DNA from: Rapana venosa
Lineage: Eukaryota > Mollusca > Gastropoda > Neogastropoda > Muricidae
Reading direction: 5' to 3'
Assembly: GCA_028751875.1 (NCBI GenBank)
Contig: CM054157.1
Span: 51,262,488-51,326,487 of the forward strand
Length of the DNA stretch: 64,000 bases
Below are positions 14,001 to 24,900 of this stretch, one piece after another. Positions within the stretch are counted from its first letter, which is position 1; every line of letters begins with the position of its first letter. A program made the translations under genes and the position numbers. Under the pieces are notes generated by a model that made no database searches, had not been told where the DNA came from, and was given only the letters and a program-made list of their open reading frames with translations.

Positions 14001-17000
14001 TGTGGATGTTTCTGTGGCCCCCTGCAGTTTTTTAAAAATCATGATGTGGTTTGGGGAAACCCGCATCGTCAGAAGTCTTTTTGTGGATGTGGGTTTTGGG
14101 CCCCCTTTGGGGACTCCTAGCAGTTTCGGGAAATCATGAAGTGGGGTTTTGCCCCCCTGCAATGTCAGAAATTTTTGATGTGGTGTGCCCCTTTTCAATG
14201 TCAAATAAATCATGATTTGGGGTGTTTATGGCACCCTGCGCAATGTCGAAGTCAAGATTTTTATTTTTGGTTTGGCCCCTGCAATGTCAGAAATAATTGA
14301 TGTGGTGTGGTTTTTCCTCCTTTCAAAAGCCAGAAGTAAATTTATTTGATATGGCCCTGCAATGTCAGAAATCTTTATGGGATGTGGTGTGCCCCCTGCA
14401 ATGTTTAGAAGCCAAAGATGTGGTTTTGGGGGTGGTGCCTGCAATGTCAGAAGTTTTAAATTTTTTGTTGGGGAAAGGGAAAACAGGGAAATTTGGTTTG
14501 GGTCCTGCAGTGTCAAAATTTATGATGTGGTGTTTTCCCTGCGTGTCAGAAATCATAAGTGGTTGTGGGGGTGGCCCCCGCAAAGTTACAAGTATGATGT
14601 TTTGGGGTTTCCTATGCAGTGTCGGGGAAATCGTGTTTTGTATGTTTGGTGTGCCTTTCCCTGTCAGAAGTCTGATGTGGTGGTGTGCCCCCTGCAATAT
14701 CAGGGGTGTAATGTGGATGTAGGTGGGGCCCTTTTGGGGGTGTCCGAAGTCTTTAAAGGGGGTTTAAGCCCCTGCGTGTCAGAAAACTGATGTGGTTTTG
14801 TCTTTTTTTCAAGCAAGGAAAAATCATGGGGTTTCGTGGTGTTGACCCTGCTTGTCGAGGGCGTGCTGGGGGTGTGGTTTTGGCCTTTACAAAGTCAGAA
14901 GTAAAGATGTGGATGTGGTCCGCTGAATTTTAAGGGGGTCATATGTGGATTTTGTTTTGGCTCCCTGCTATTTCAAAAAAGGTAAAGATTTTTGGGGTGT
15001 GGGGTGGACCTGGAAAAGGGGCAGAAATCCCCGTGTGGATGTTGGCCCCCCTGGGAATGTCAGGAAGTTGTGATGTGGGGGTGGGGGCCCCCCCCAAATT
15101 TAGAAGTCATTTTTGTGGTGTGGCCACCTGCAAAGTCAGGGGAAATCATGTGTGGATGTGGTAAGGCAGCCCTGCCCAAAGTTAAAAAAAAAAAAATTTT
15201 TTTTATTGTGGATGTGGTGTGGACCCCCTTGGGAAAGGGCGTTGTTTATGATGTTGGTGCGTGTGCCCCAAGCAGTGTTTATGAGTCATGGGGTGGTGTG
15301 CCCACTTAAGGGCAGTTGTATGTGTGGTTTTGGGGGGGGGTCCCGTTGAATGGCGAAGTTTATTATTTTTTGGGTCACCCCGGGAATGTCAGAAGTCCTG
15401 ATTTTTGGGTGTAGGTTTTGACCCCCTGCAATGCCCGATGTCAAGATGTGGATTGGCCCCCCGAAATGTCCGAAGTCACGATGGGGATGTGGGGTTTCCC
15501 CCGGCAAAGGGAGGGGGTCGTGTTTTGAATGTGGTTGGGCCCCCCCGCAATGTCAGAAGTCTGATGTTGATGTGGTTTGCCACAGCAATGTCGGGAAATC
15601 AATGATGTGGATGTGGGTTTTGGCACCCCGCAATGTCAGAATTTTATGATGTGGTTTCCCCTCTGCAATGTACAAAGTCTTTTATGTGGTTTTGGGGCCC
15701 CTCAAATTTTTCAGGGAAGGGTTTTAAAGTGATGTGGTTCCTTGGGAGTGTCAGTTGTTTATGATGTAGATTTTTGGATTTTGGGTCCTTACAATGTCAA
15801 AAATCAGGTTATGTGTGGTCCCTTGCAATTTTCAAAAAGGGCCCTGATGTGGATGGGGGCCCCTGCAATGTCAGGAAATCTTTTGTGGTTTTGGTGTGGG
15901 TTCCTGCATTGTAAGAAGTCATGATATGGTGTGGTCCCCTTTCAGTGTCTGAAGTCATGATTGGGGGTGTGCCCCCGCAGTGGGAGAAAATATTTATTTG
16001 GGGTTCCCCCGCAAAAGTCGATGTCATTTATGTGGAAAAAATTTTTCCCCGGCAATGTCGGGGAAAATTTTGATGTGGTTTTTTTGCCCTATGCAAATTT
16101 CAGAAGTCATTTTTGTGGAATTTTTGGCCCCCAGCCAGTATCAGAAGTCATTTATGGGTTTTGGGGCCCCTGGAAGGGCAGGAAATCATGATTTTTGTTG
16201 TCCCCGGGAATGTCAGGGGAAATCTGTTTGGTGTGCCCCCCCTTTCAAAAGAGGAAGTCATGATGTATGGCCTCCCGCAAAAGTAGAAGAAAAGGGTTTG
16301 ATGTGGTTTTGACCCCTTCAAAGTCAGAAGTTTATGAATTTTGGAATTTTAGGGGTGGTCCCTTTCCAATTTTTTCAAAAGTCATGAGTGGTTGTTTGGG
16401 GTTCCCCTGCAATACGGAAGTCATGATGTGGTTTGGTGTGGCCCCCCGCAAAAGTCAAAGTCTTGGGTGTGGAGGTGGTGTTCCCTGCAATATCGGGAAA
16501 AAATGTTGGGTTTGGTTTTTTCCCTAGGGATGCAGAAGTCATTTATGTGGTTTTGGGCCCCCCCCCGTGTCAGAAGTCATGATGTGGTGTGCTCTATGTT
16601 AGGTTTTGGTTTTTGCCCAAAGTCAGAAGTCCGGGGTGAGTGTCCCCCGCAATGTCAAAAGTCATGATGTGGTTTTGGTTTGGGCCCCCGGAATGTTTAA
16701 AAAGTCATGATTTTTAGTGTGCTCCCCGCAATGTCAGGGAAATCATGATGTGGATGGTAGTGCCACCCTACAATGTTTGAAGTCCCGATGTGATTTGGGC
16801 CTTGCAATGTCAGTTTCATGATGTTGGGGTTTTGGCCCCCCCGAATGTCAGAAATCGTGATGTGGATGTGGGCGGGCCCCCCGCAAAATCAGAAGTAGTG
16901 ATTTTGGGGCCCCCTGCAATGTCAGATGTATGATGGGATGTGGTGGGGGGCCTTTTTAGTGTCAGTAGTCATGATGTGGTCGGGGGCCCCCGAAATGTCG

Positions 17001-17755
17001 GAATTTTATGTTGGTGTGGCCCCTTTTAGTGTTTAGAAAATCATGATGTGAATGTGGTTTTACCCCCTTTCAATTTTCAGAAGTCGGGAATGTGGATGTG
17101 GTCGGGACCTTTTGTTGGGGTCAGAAGTATGATGTGGTTTGGACCCTGCAGTGTCAGAAGGGCATGATGTGGTGTGCCTTTTTTCAATTTCAGAAGTCAG
17201 GGGTATGTGGGTTTTGGCCCTGCAATGTCAGAATTTTTATTATGTGGTGTGGCCCCCCGAGTGTAGAAGTTTATTTATGCGATGTGGTGTGCCCCCCTTT
17301 TAAAGTCAGAAGTCATTTATTTGTGGTTTTGGGGGCCCTAAAAAGTCAGAAGTAATTTTTTATGGGTTGTTTTGGCCCCCCCGCTATGTCAAAAAGGTAT
17401 GATGTGGGGTGTGGGGTGGACCCTTTCAATGTCAGAAGTCTCGTGGAATGTAGCCCGCTGCAAAGTTTAGAAATCAAAAATGTGGGTGGCCCCCTTTCCC
17501 AAAGGGCGAAGTCATGATGGGTTTGGTCACCTGAAAAGTTTAGAAAGGGCATGATTTTTGGGTGTGGTTTCGGAAGCACTGCCAAAAGGTTTTGAAGTCA
17601 TGATTGGTTGTCGTGTGGACCCTTTGAAAGGTTTTGTTTTCATTATTTTTGGTGCGGGGTGCCCTATTTCGTGTCCTTAAATATGATGTGGTGTGTCCCC
17701 CGCAATGTAGGTGTTTATGATGTGGATGTTGGGAGGGTTTCCCCTTTTTCCCCCC
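2036..17755. repeat. ~40-bp satellite, corrupted consensus
   Basis: The same satellite continues, recognisable by recurring TGCAATGTCAGAAGTCATGATGTGG fragments every 35-45 bases, but with dense, patterned errors. TGTGG becomes TTTTGG, ATGTC becomes ATTTTC, AGAAGTC becomes AGGGAAATC or AAAAGTC, and C runs lengthen. The change starts abruptly at a run of T (2035-2049) after clean monomers. Short open frames on both strands (up to about 140 codons) arise from this noise: they follow the satellite period and change frame from unit to unit. I see no gene in these 15.7 kb. The most likely explanation is poor consensus over an unresolved satellite, so base-level detail here should not be trusted. 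Confidence 0.85.
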
Positions 17756-20700
17756 CCTGGTTTTTGCCCCCTTTTTTTTTTTGGGGGGGCCCAACGGTTT
17801 TTTGGGGGGGCCCCCCGGGGGGTTTTGGGGGGGTTTTTTTCCCCCGGGAAGGGGGGGCCCCCCTTTTTTGGGGGTTTTGGGCCCCCCCCTTTTTTTTTTT
17901 TTTTTTTTTGGGTTTTTTTTTTTTTTGGGGTTTTTTTTTTTTTTCAAATTTTTTTTTTTTTTTTAAAGGGTTTTTTTATTTTTTTTTTGGGGGGTTTTTT
18001 TGGGGTTTTTTTTTGGGGGGGGGGGGTTTTTTTTGGGCCCCTTTTTGGGGGTTTTTTTTTTAAAAAAAAAAATTTTTTCCCCCCCAAAAAAAAAAGGGGG
18101 GGGGGGAAAACCCTTTTTTTTTGGGGGGGGGGGTTTTTTCTTTTTTGGGGGGGGGGGGGGTTTGGGGGGCCCCCCCCCTTTTTTGGGGGGGGGGGGTTTT
18201 TTAAAAAGGGGTTTTTGGGGGGGGGGCCCCCCTTTTTTTTTTTGTGGTTTTTTTAAAAAGTTTTTTTTTGGGGGGGGGCCCCAAAATTTTTGGGGGAAAA
18301 GGGGGGGGCCCCTTTTTTTTTTTTTTTTTTTCCCCCCCCCCCCCTTTTTTTTTTTTTTTCCCCCCGGGGGGGGGGGGGTTTTTTCCCCCCATTTTAAAAG
18401 TTAAAACCTTTTTTGGGGGGGGGGCCCCCAAAAAAAAATGTTAAAGGGGGGGGAAAAAAAACCCCCCCCCCCTTTTTTTTTTTTTTTTTTGGGGTTTTTT
18501 TAAAAAAAGGGGAATTTTTGGGGGGGCCCCCCCCCCTTTTTTTTTTGGTTGGGGCCCCCCAAAAAAAAGGGGGGGGGGGGGGTCCCCCAAAAAAAAAGGG
18601 GGGGGGTTTTTTAAAAAAAAGGGGGGTGGTTTTGCCCCCCAAAAAAAAGGGGGGGGGGGGGAAAAAATTTTTTTTTTTTTTCCCCTTTTTTTTTTTTTGG
18701 GGGGGGGGGGGGGTTTTTTTTTTTTTGTAAGGGGGGGGGCCCCCGGGGAAAAATTTTTTTTTAAAACCCCCCAAAAAAAGGGGGGGGGAAGGGGGGGTTT
18801 TTTTTTTTTTGGGCCCAAAGGTTTTTTTTGTTTTTGGAAACCCCGGGGGGGGTTTAATTTTTTTTTGGGGGCCCCCTTTTTGATTTGGGGTTTTTTTTTT
18901 TAAAAAAAAATTTTTTTTCCCCCCCAATTTTGGGGGGTTTTTTTTTTTTTTTTCCCCCCCAAAATTTTTTTTTTTTAAAACAAAAGGGGGGGTTTTTTTG
19001 GGGGGGGGTTTTTGGGTTTGGGAAAACCGATTTGGGGGGGGGGCCCCCCCCCCTTTTTTCCCCCGGGGGGGGGCCCCAAAAGGGTTTTTTGGGGGTGGTT
19101 TTGGGGGCCCCCCCGGGGGTTTTTTTATGTGGATTTTTTTGAAATTTGGGGGGGTGGGCCCAAATTTGGGGTGTTTTGGGGGGTTTTTTTGGGGGGGAAA
19201 AAAATTTTTTAAAAAATTTTTTTTTTTTCCCCCCCAAAAAAAAAAGGGGGGGTTTTTTTCCCCCCCAAAAAAAATTTTTTTTTCCCCCCCAAAAAAAAAA
19301 ATTTTTTTTTGGGCCCCCAAAAAAAAGGGGGGGGGGGGGGGGGCCCCAAAAAAAAATTTGGGGGGGTTTTAAAAAACAAATTTAAAGGGGGGGGGTTTTT
19401 TCCCCCCCAAAAGGGGGGGGTTTTTTTCCCCCCCCCTTTTTTTTAAAAAAATTTTTCCCTCCCTTTTTTTTGGGGTTTTGGGGGGAGAATTTTAAAATTT
19501 TTTTGGGGGGGTTTTTAAAAAGGGGGGGTTTTTTTTTTTGGCCTTTTTTTGGTTTTTGGGGGGGGTTTTTTTTTTTTTAAATTTTTTTGGGGGGGGGTTT
19601 TTTGTTTGCCTGGGTTTTTGGGAAAAAGGGGGGGGGCGGTTTTTATTTGGGGGAAAAAAAAGGGGGGGGGGGGGTTTTTTTTAAAGGTTTTTGGGGCCCG
19701 GTTGGGGGGGGGTGGGGGTTTTTTTTCCCCCCTTTTTTGTTTTTTCCCCTTTTAAAAAAAGGGGGGTTCCCCAAAAAAAATTTTGGGGGTGTGGGCCCCG
19801 GGGAAAAGGGGGGGGTTTTTAAAAAAAAAAATTTTTTTTTTTCCCCCCCTTTTTTTTTTTGGGGGGTTTTTTGGGGGTTTTTTCCCCCAAAAAAAGGGGG
19901 GGGGGGGTTTCCCCGGGGGGTTTTTGGGGTTTCCGGGGTTTTTGGGGAAAAAAGGGAAAGGGGGTTTTTTTTCCCCAAAAATTTTTGGGGGTTTTTTTAA
20001 TGTTTCCCCCTTTTTTTGGGGGTTTTTTTAAAAAAATTTTTTGGGGGGCCCCCCCGGGGGGAAAAGGGGATGGGGTTTCCCCCAAAAAGGAAAAGATTGG
20101 GGGGGGCCCGGGGGGGGGGGGGCCCCCCCAAAAGGGGTTTTTTTAAAAATTTTTAAAAATTTTTTGGGGTTTTTCCCCCCCATTAAAAAATTTTTGGGGG
20201 GTGTTGGGGGCCCCCTTTTTAAAAAATGGGTGGTTTTTTTTGGGGAAAATTTATGTGGGTTTTTTTTTTAAATTTGGGGGGGGCCCCCCTTTTTTTTTTT
20301 TTTTCCGGGGGGGTTTTTTTCAGTTTTGGGGCCCGCCGGGGAAAAAATTTTTTTGGGGTTTTTTTAAGTTGGGGGGGAAAAACCCTTTTTGGGGTTTTTT
20401 TTTTTAAAAAGGGGGGGGGAAAAAAAGGGGGGGGGGGCCCCCTTGGGGCAAAAGGGGGGGGGTGGGGTTTTTTTTTTGGGGGGGAAAAAAAAAAATTTTT
20501 TTTGGGGGGGGGGTTTTCCCCGGGGGGTTTTTTTTTGGGGGTTTTTGGGAAAAAAAGGGGGGTTTTTTTTTTTTTTTTTTGGGAAAATTTTTTGGGGGGA
20601 AAGGGGGGGGTGGGTTTTAAAAAATTTTTTGGGGGGGGAAAGTTTTTTTGGGGTTTTTTTGCCCAAAAAAATTTTTTTTTTTTTTTTTTTTTTTTTGGGG

Positions 20701-21515
20701 GGGGGGGGGAAAAAAAATTTGGGGCCCCCTTAAAAAATTTTTTTATGGGGTTTTTTGCCAATTAAAAAACCCTTTTTTTTGGGGGGGGGGAAAAAAGGGG
20801 TTTGGGGGGAAAAAATGGGGTTTTTGGAATTTTGGGGTTTTTTTGGGGCCCCGGGGGGGGGGGGTTTTTTTTTTTTTTTTTAAAAATTTTAAAAGGGGGT
20901 TGGGGGCCCCCCCGGGTTAAGTTTGGGTTTTTTGGGGGGGTTTTTTTTTTGGGGGGGTTTTTTTGGTTTTTAATTTTTTCCCCCTTTTTTGGGGGGAAAT
21001 TTTTTTTAAAGTTTCCCCGGGTTTTTTTTTGGGGTTTTTTTTTCAAAATTAAAGGTTTTTTGGGGGGGGGGGGTTTTTTCCCAAAAATTTTTTTTGGGGG
21101 TTTTGAAGGAAAATTTTTTGGGGGGGGAAAAAAAAATTAATTTTGGGGGGCCCCTTTTCCCTTTTTTTTTTTTTTTGGGGGCCCCCCAAAAAAATTTTTT
21201 TTGCAAAAAAAATTTTTTTTTAAAAAAATTTTTGGGGGCCCCCCGGGTTTTGGGGTTTTTGTGGGGCCCTTTTAATTTTTTGGTTTTTTTGGGTTTTTTC
21301 CCCAAAAGGGGGGTTTTTTGGGGGGTTTTCCCCCCAAAAAAAAAAAGGGGGGTTTTCCCCCCTTTTTTTTTTTTTTGGTTTTTGGGGGGGGGGCCCCCTT
21401 TTTTTTTTGGGGTTTAAAAAATTTTTTTGGGGGGTGTTTCCCCCCCCCCCCCTTTTTTTTTTTTTGGGGGGTTTTTTAAAGGGGATTTTGGGGTTTTTTG
21501 GGGGGTTTTTTTTTT
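17756..21515. other. Homopolymer-run tract, probable consensus artefact
   Basis: The sequence consists almost only of mononucleotide runs of 3 to more than 20 bases (T, G, C and A runs in succession) with practically no dinucleotide texture. It starts gradually out of the corrupted satellite near 17740 and ends sharply at 21515-21520, where clean satellite resumes. Open frames here encode only runs such as Phe/Gly or Lys/Pro and are not genes. Order and composition (T and G runs, then C runs) resemble an exaggerated version of the GTGG/CCCC-rich satellite next to it. I read it as a failed consensus; it should be masked. True length and content are unknown. Confidence 0.85.
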
Positions 21516-21521
21516 TCTTGT

Positions 21522-21905
21522 GGCACCCTGCAAAGTTAGAAGTCAAGATGTGGTGTTGCCACCTGCAAAGTTAGAAGTCAAGATGTGGTGTTACCACCTG
21601 CAAAGTTAGAAATCAAGATGTGGTGTTGCCACCTGCAAAGTTAGAAGTCAAGATGTGGTGTTGCCACCTGCAAAGTTAGAAGTCAAGATGTGGTGTTGCC
21701 ACCTGCAAAGTTAGAAGTCAAGATGTGGTGTGGCACCCTGCAAAGTTAGAAGTCAAGATGTGGTGTTGCCACCTGCAAAGTTAGAAGTCAAGATGTGGTG
21801 TTGCCACCTGCAAAGTTAGAAGTCAAGATGTGGTGTTGCCACCTGCAAAGTTAGAAGTCAAGATGTGGTGTGGCACCCTGCAAAGTTAGAAGTCAAGATG
21901 TGGTG
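21522..21905. repeat. Homogeneous 35-bp sub-array
   Basis: About 11 nearly identical 35-bp units (AGATGTGGTGTTGCCACCTG plus CAAAGTTAGAAGTCA), spaced exactly 35 bp (21546, 21581, 21616, 21651 and so on). A second form with GGCACCCTG replaces TTGCCACCTG at about 21522, 21731 and 21871. This is a single-monomer expansion of the satellite, much more uniform than the flanking variable monomers, and it sits directly beside the homopolymer tract. Confidence 0.93.
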
Positions 21906-24900
21906 TGGCCCCTGCAAAAACAGAAGTCATGATGTGGATGTGATACGGCAGCCCTGCAATGTTAGAAGTCATGATGTGGATGTGGTGTGGACCCTCTTAA
22001 AGGTCAGTTGTCATGATGTGGGTGCGGTGTGCCCTATGCAGAGTCATAAGTCATGATGTGGTGTGCCCCCTGCATTGTCAGATGTCATGATGTGGATGTG
22101 GGGTGGGTCCCGTTTAATGTCAGAAGTCATGATGTGGATGTGGTCCTCTGCAGTGTCAGAAGTCATGATTTCGATGTGGTGTGCCCCCCTTTAATGTCAG
22201 AAGTCATGATGTGGATGTGGTCCCCTGCAATGTCAGAAGTCATGATGTGGATGTGATGTGGCCCCCTGCTACGACAGAAGGTATGATGTGGTTGTGGTGT
22301 GGACCCTGCAATATCAGAAGTAACGATGTGGATGTAGCCCGCTGCAATGTCAGAAGTCATGATGTGGTGTGGCCCCATGCAAAGTCCGAAGTCATGATGT
22401 GGTGTGGCCACCTGCAAAGTCCGAAGTCATGATCTGGATGTGGTGTCCCCCTGGAATGTCAGAATTCATTATGTGGTGTGTCCCCCTGCAATGTCAGGTG
22501 TCATGATTTGGATGTGGGTGTGATGTTGGCCCTCTTGAAGGTCAGTTGTCATGATGTGGTTGCGGTGTGCCCTATGCAGTGTCACAAGTCATGATGTGGT
22601 GTGCCTACTGCAATGTCAGATGTCATGACGTGGATGTGGGGTGGGTCCCGTTGAATGTCAGAAGTCATGATGTGGATGTGGTGTCACCCTGGAATGTCAG
22701 AAGTCAGAATATGGTGTGTCCCCCTGCAATGTCAGAAGTCATGATTTGAATGTGGGTGTGAGCCCTTTCAATGTCAGAAATCGAGATGTGGATGTGGCCC
22801 CCTGCAGTGTCAGAAGTCTTGATGTCGATATGGTGTGCACCCCTATAATGTCAGAAGTGATGATGTGGATGTGATGTGGCCCCTGCTACGTCGGAGGGTA
22901 TGATGTGGATGTTGTGTTGACCCTGCAATATCAGAAGTCACGATGTGGATGTAGCCCCCTGCAAAGTCAGATGTCATGATGTGGATGTAGTGCGGCAGCC
23001 ATGTAATGTTAGAAGAAACGATGTGGATGTGGTGTGGACCTTCCTGGAGGTCAGTCGTCATGATGTGGGTGCGGTGTGGTGTGGACCCTGCAATGTCAGA
23101 AGTCACGATGTGGATGTAGCCCGATGCAATGTCAGAAGTCATGATGTGGTGTGGCCCCCTGCAAAGTCACAAGTCATGATGTGGATGTGGTACGGCAGAC
23201 CTGCAATGTTAGAAGTCATGATGTGGATGTGGGTGCTACCCCCTGCAATGTCAGAAGTCAAGATGTGGATGTGGCCCCTGCAGTGTCAGAAGTCATGATG
23301 TCGATGTTGTGTGCCCCCTTTAATGTCAGAAGTCATGATGTGGATGTGGTGTTGACCTTCTTGAAGGTCAGTTGTCATGATGTGGTTGTGATGTGCCCTA
23401 TGTTGTGTCATAAGTCATGATGTGGATGTGGTCCCCTGCAATGTGAGAAGTCATGATGTGGACGTGATGTGCCCCCTGCTATGTCAGAAGGTATGATGTG
23501 GATGTGGTGTGGACCCTGCAATGTTAGAAGTAATGATGTCGATGTGGTGTGCCCCCTGCAACGTCAGATGTCATGATGTGGACGTGGGGTGGGTCCCGTT
23601 GACTGTCAAAAGTCATGATGTAGATAAGGTGTCCCCCTGCAATGTCAGAAGTCATTATGTGGATGTGGGTGTGACCCTCTGCAATGTCAGAAGTCAAGAT
23701 GTGGATGTGGCCCCCTGCAATGTCAGAAGTCATGATGTCGATGTGGTGTGCCACCCTTTAATATCAGAAGTCATGATGTGGATGTGGTCCCCTGCAATGT
23801 CAGAAGTCATGATGTGGATTTGATGTGGCCCCCCTGCTACGTCGGAAGGTATGATGTGGATGTGTTGTGGACCCTGAAATGTCAAAAGTCACGATGTGGA
23901 TGAAGCCCGCTGCAATGTCTGAAGTCATGATGTGGTGTGGCCCCCTGCAAAGTCAGAAGTCATGATGTGGATGTGATTTCGACCCTCTTAAAGGTCAGTT
24001 GTCATGATGTGGTCGCGGTGTGTCCTATGCAGTGTCATAAGTCATGATGTGGCGTTCCCCCTGCAATGTCAGATGTCATGTTGTGGATGTGGGGTGGGTC
24101 ACGTTGACTGTCAGAAGTCATGATGTGAAAGTGGTGTCCCCCTGGAACGTCAGAAGACATGATGTGAATGTGGTGTCCCCCTGCAATGTCAGAAGTTATG
24201 ATGTGGATGTGGGTGTTACCCCCTGCAATGTCAGAAGTCAAGATGTGGATGTGGCACCCTGCAGTGTCAGAAATCATTATTTCGATGTGGTGTGCCTTTT
24301 TAATGTCAGAAGTCATGATGTGGATGTGGTGTTGGCCCTCTTGAAGGTCAGTTTTCATGATGTGGTTGCGCTGTAACCTATGCAGTGTCATAAGTCATGA
24401 TGTGGTGTGCCCCCTGCAATGTCAGATGTCATGATGTGGATGTGGGGTGGGTCCCGTTGAATGTCAGAAGTCATGATGTGGATGTGGTGTCCCCCTGTAA
24501 TGTCAGAAGTCATGATTTGAATGTGGGTGTGATCCCCTGCAATGTCAGAAGTCAAGTTATGAATGTGGCCCCCTGCAGTGTCAGAAATCATGATGTCGAA
24601 GTTGTGTGCCCCCTTAAATGTCAGAAGTGATGATGTGGATGTGGTCCCTGCCATGTCAGAAGTCACGATGTGGATGTGGTGTGGACCCTCTTGAAAGTCA
24701 GTCGTCATGATGTGGGTGCGGTGTGCCCTATGCAGTGTCAAAAGTCATGATGTGTTGTCCCCCGTGCAACGTCATATGTCATGATATGGATGTGTGGTGG
24801 GTCCCGTTGACTGTCAGAAGTCATGATGTGGATGTTGGTGTTACCCCCTGCAATGTCAGAAGTCATGATGTGGATGTGGACCCCTGCAGTGTCAGAAGTC

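Noticed and set aside
17756..21515. Phe/Gly- and Lys/Pro-rich open frames up to 308 codons
   Set aside because: They translate homopolymer runs in a tract that is almost certainly a consensus artefact.
17756..21515. G-quadruplex cluster from the long G runs
   Set aside because: The run lengths are not credible as genomic sequence, so no structural claim can rest on them.
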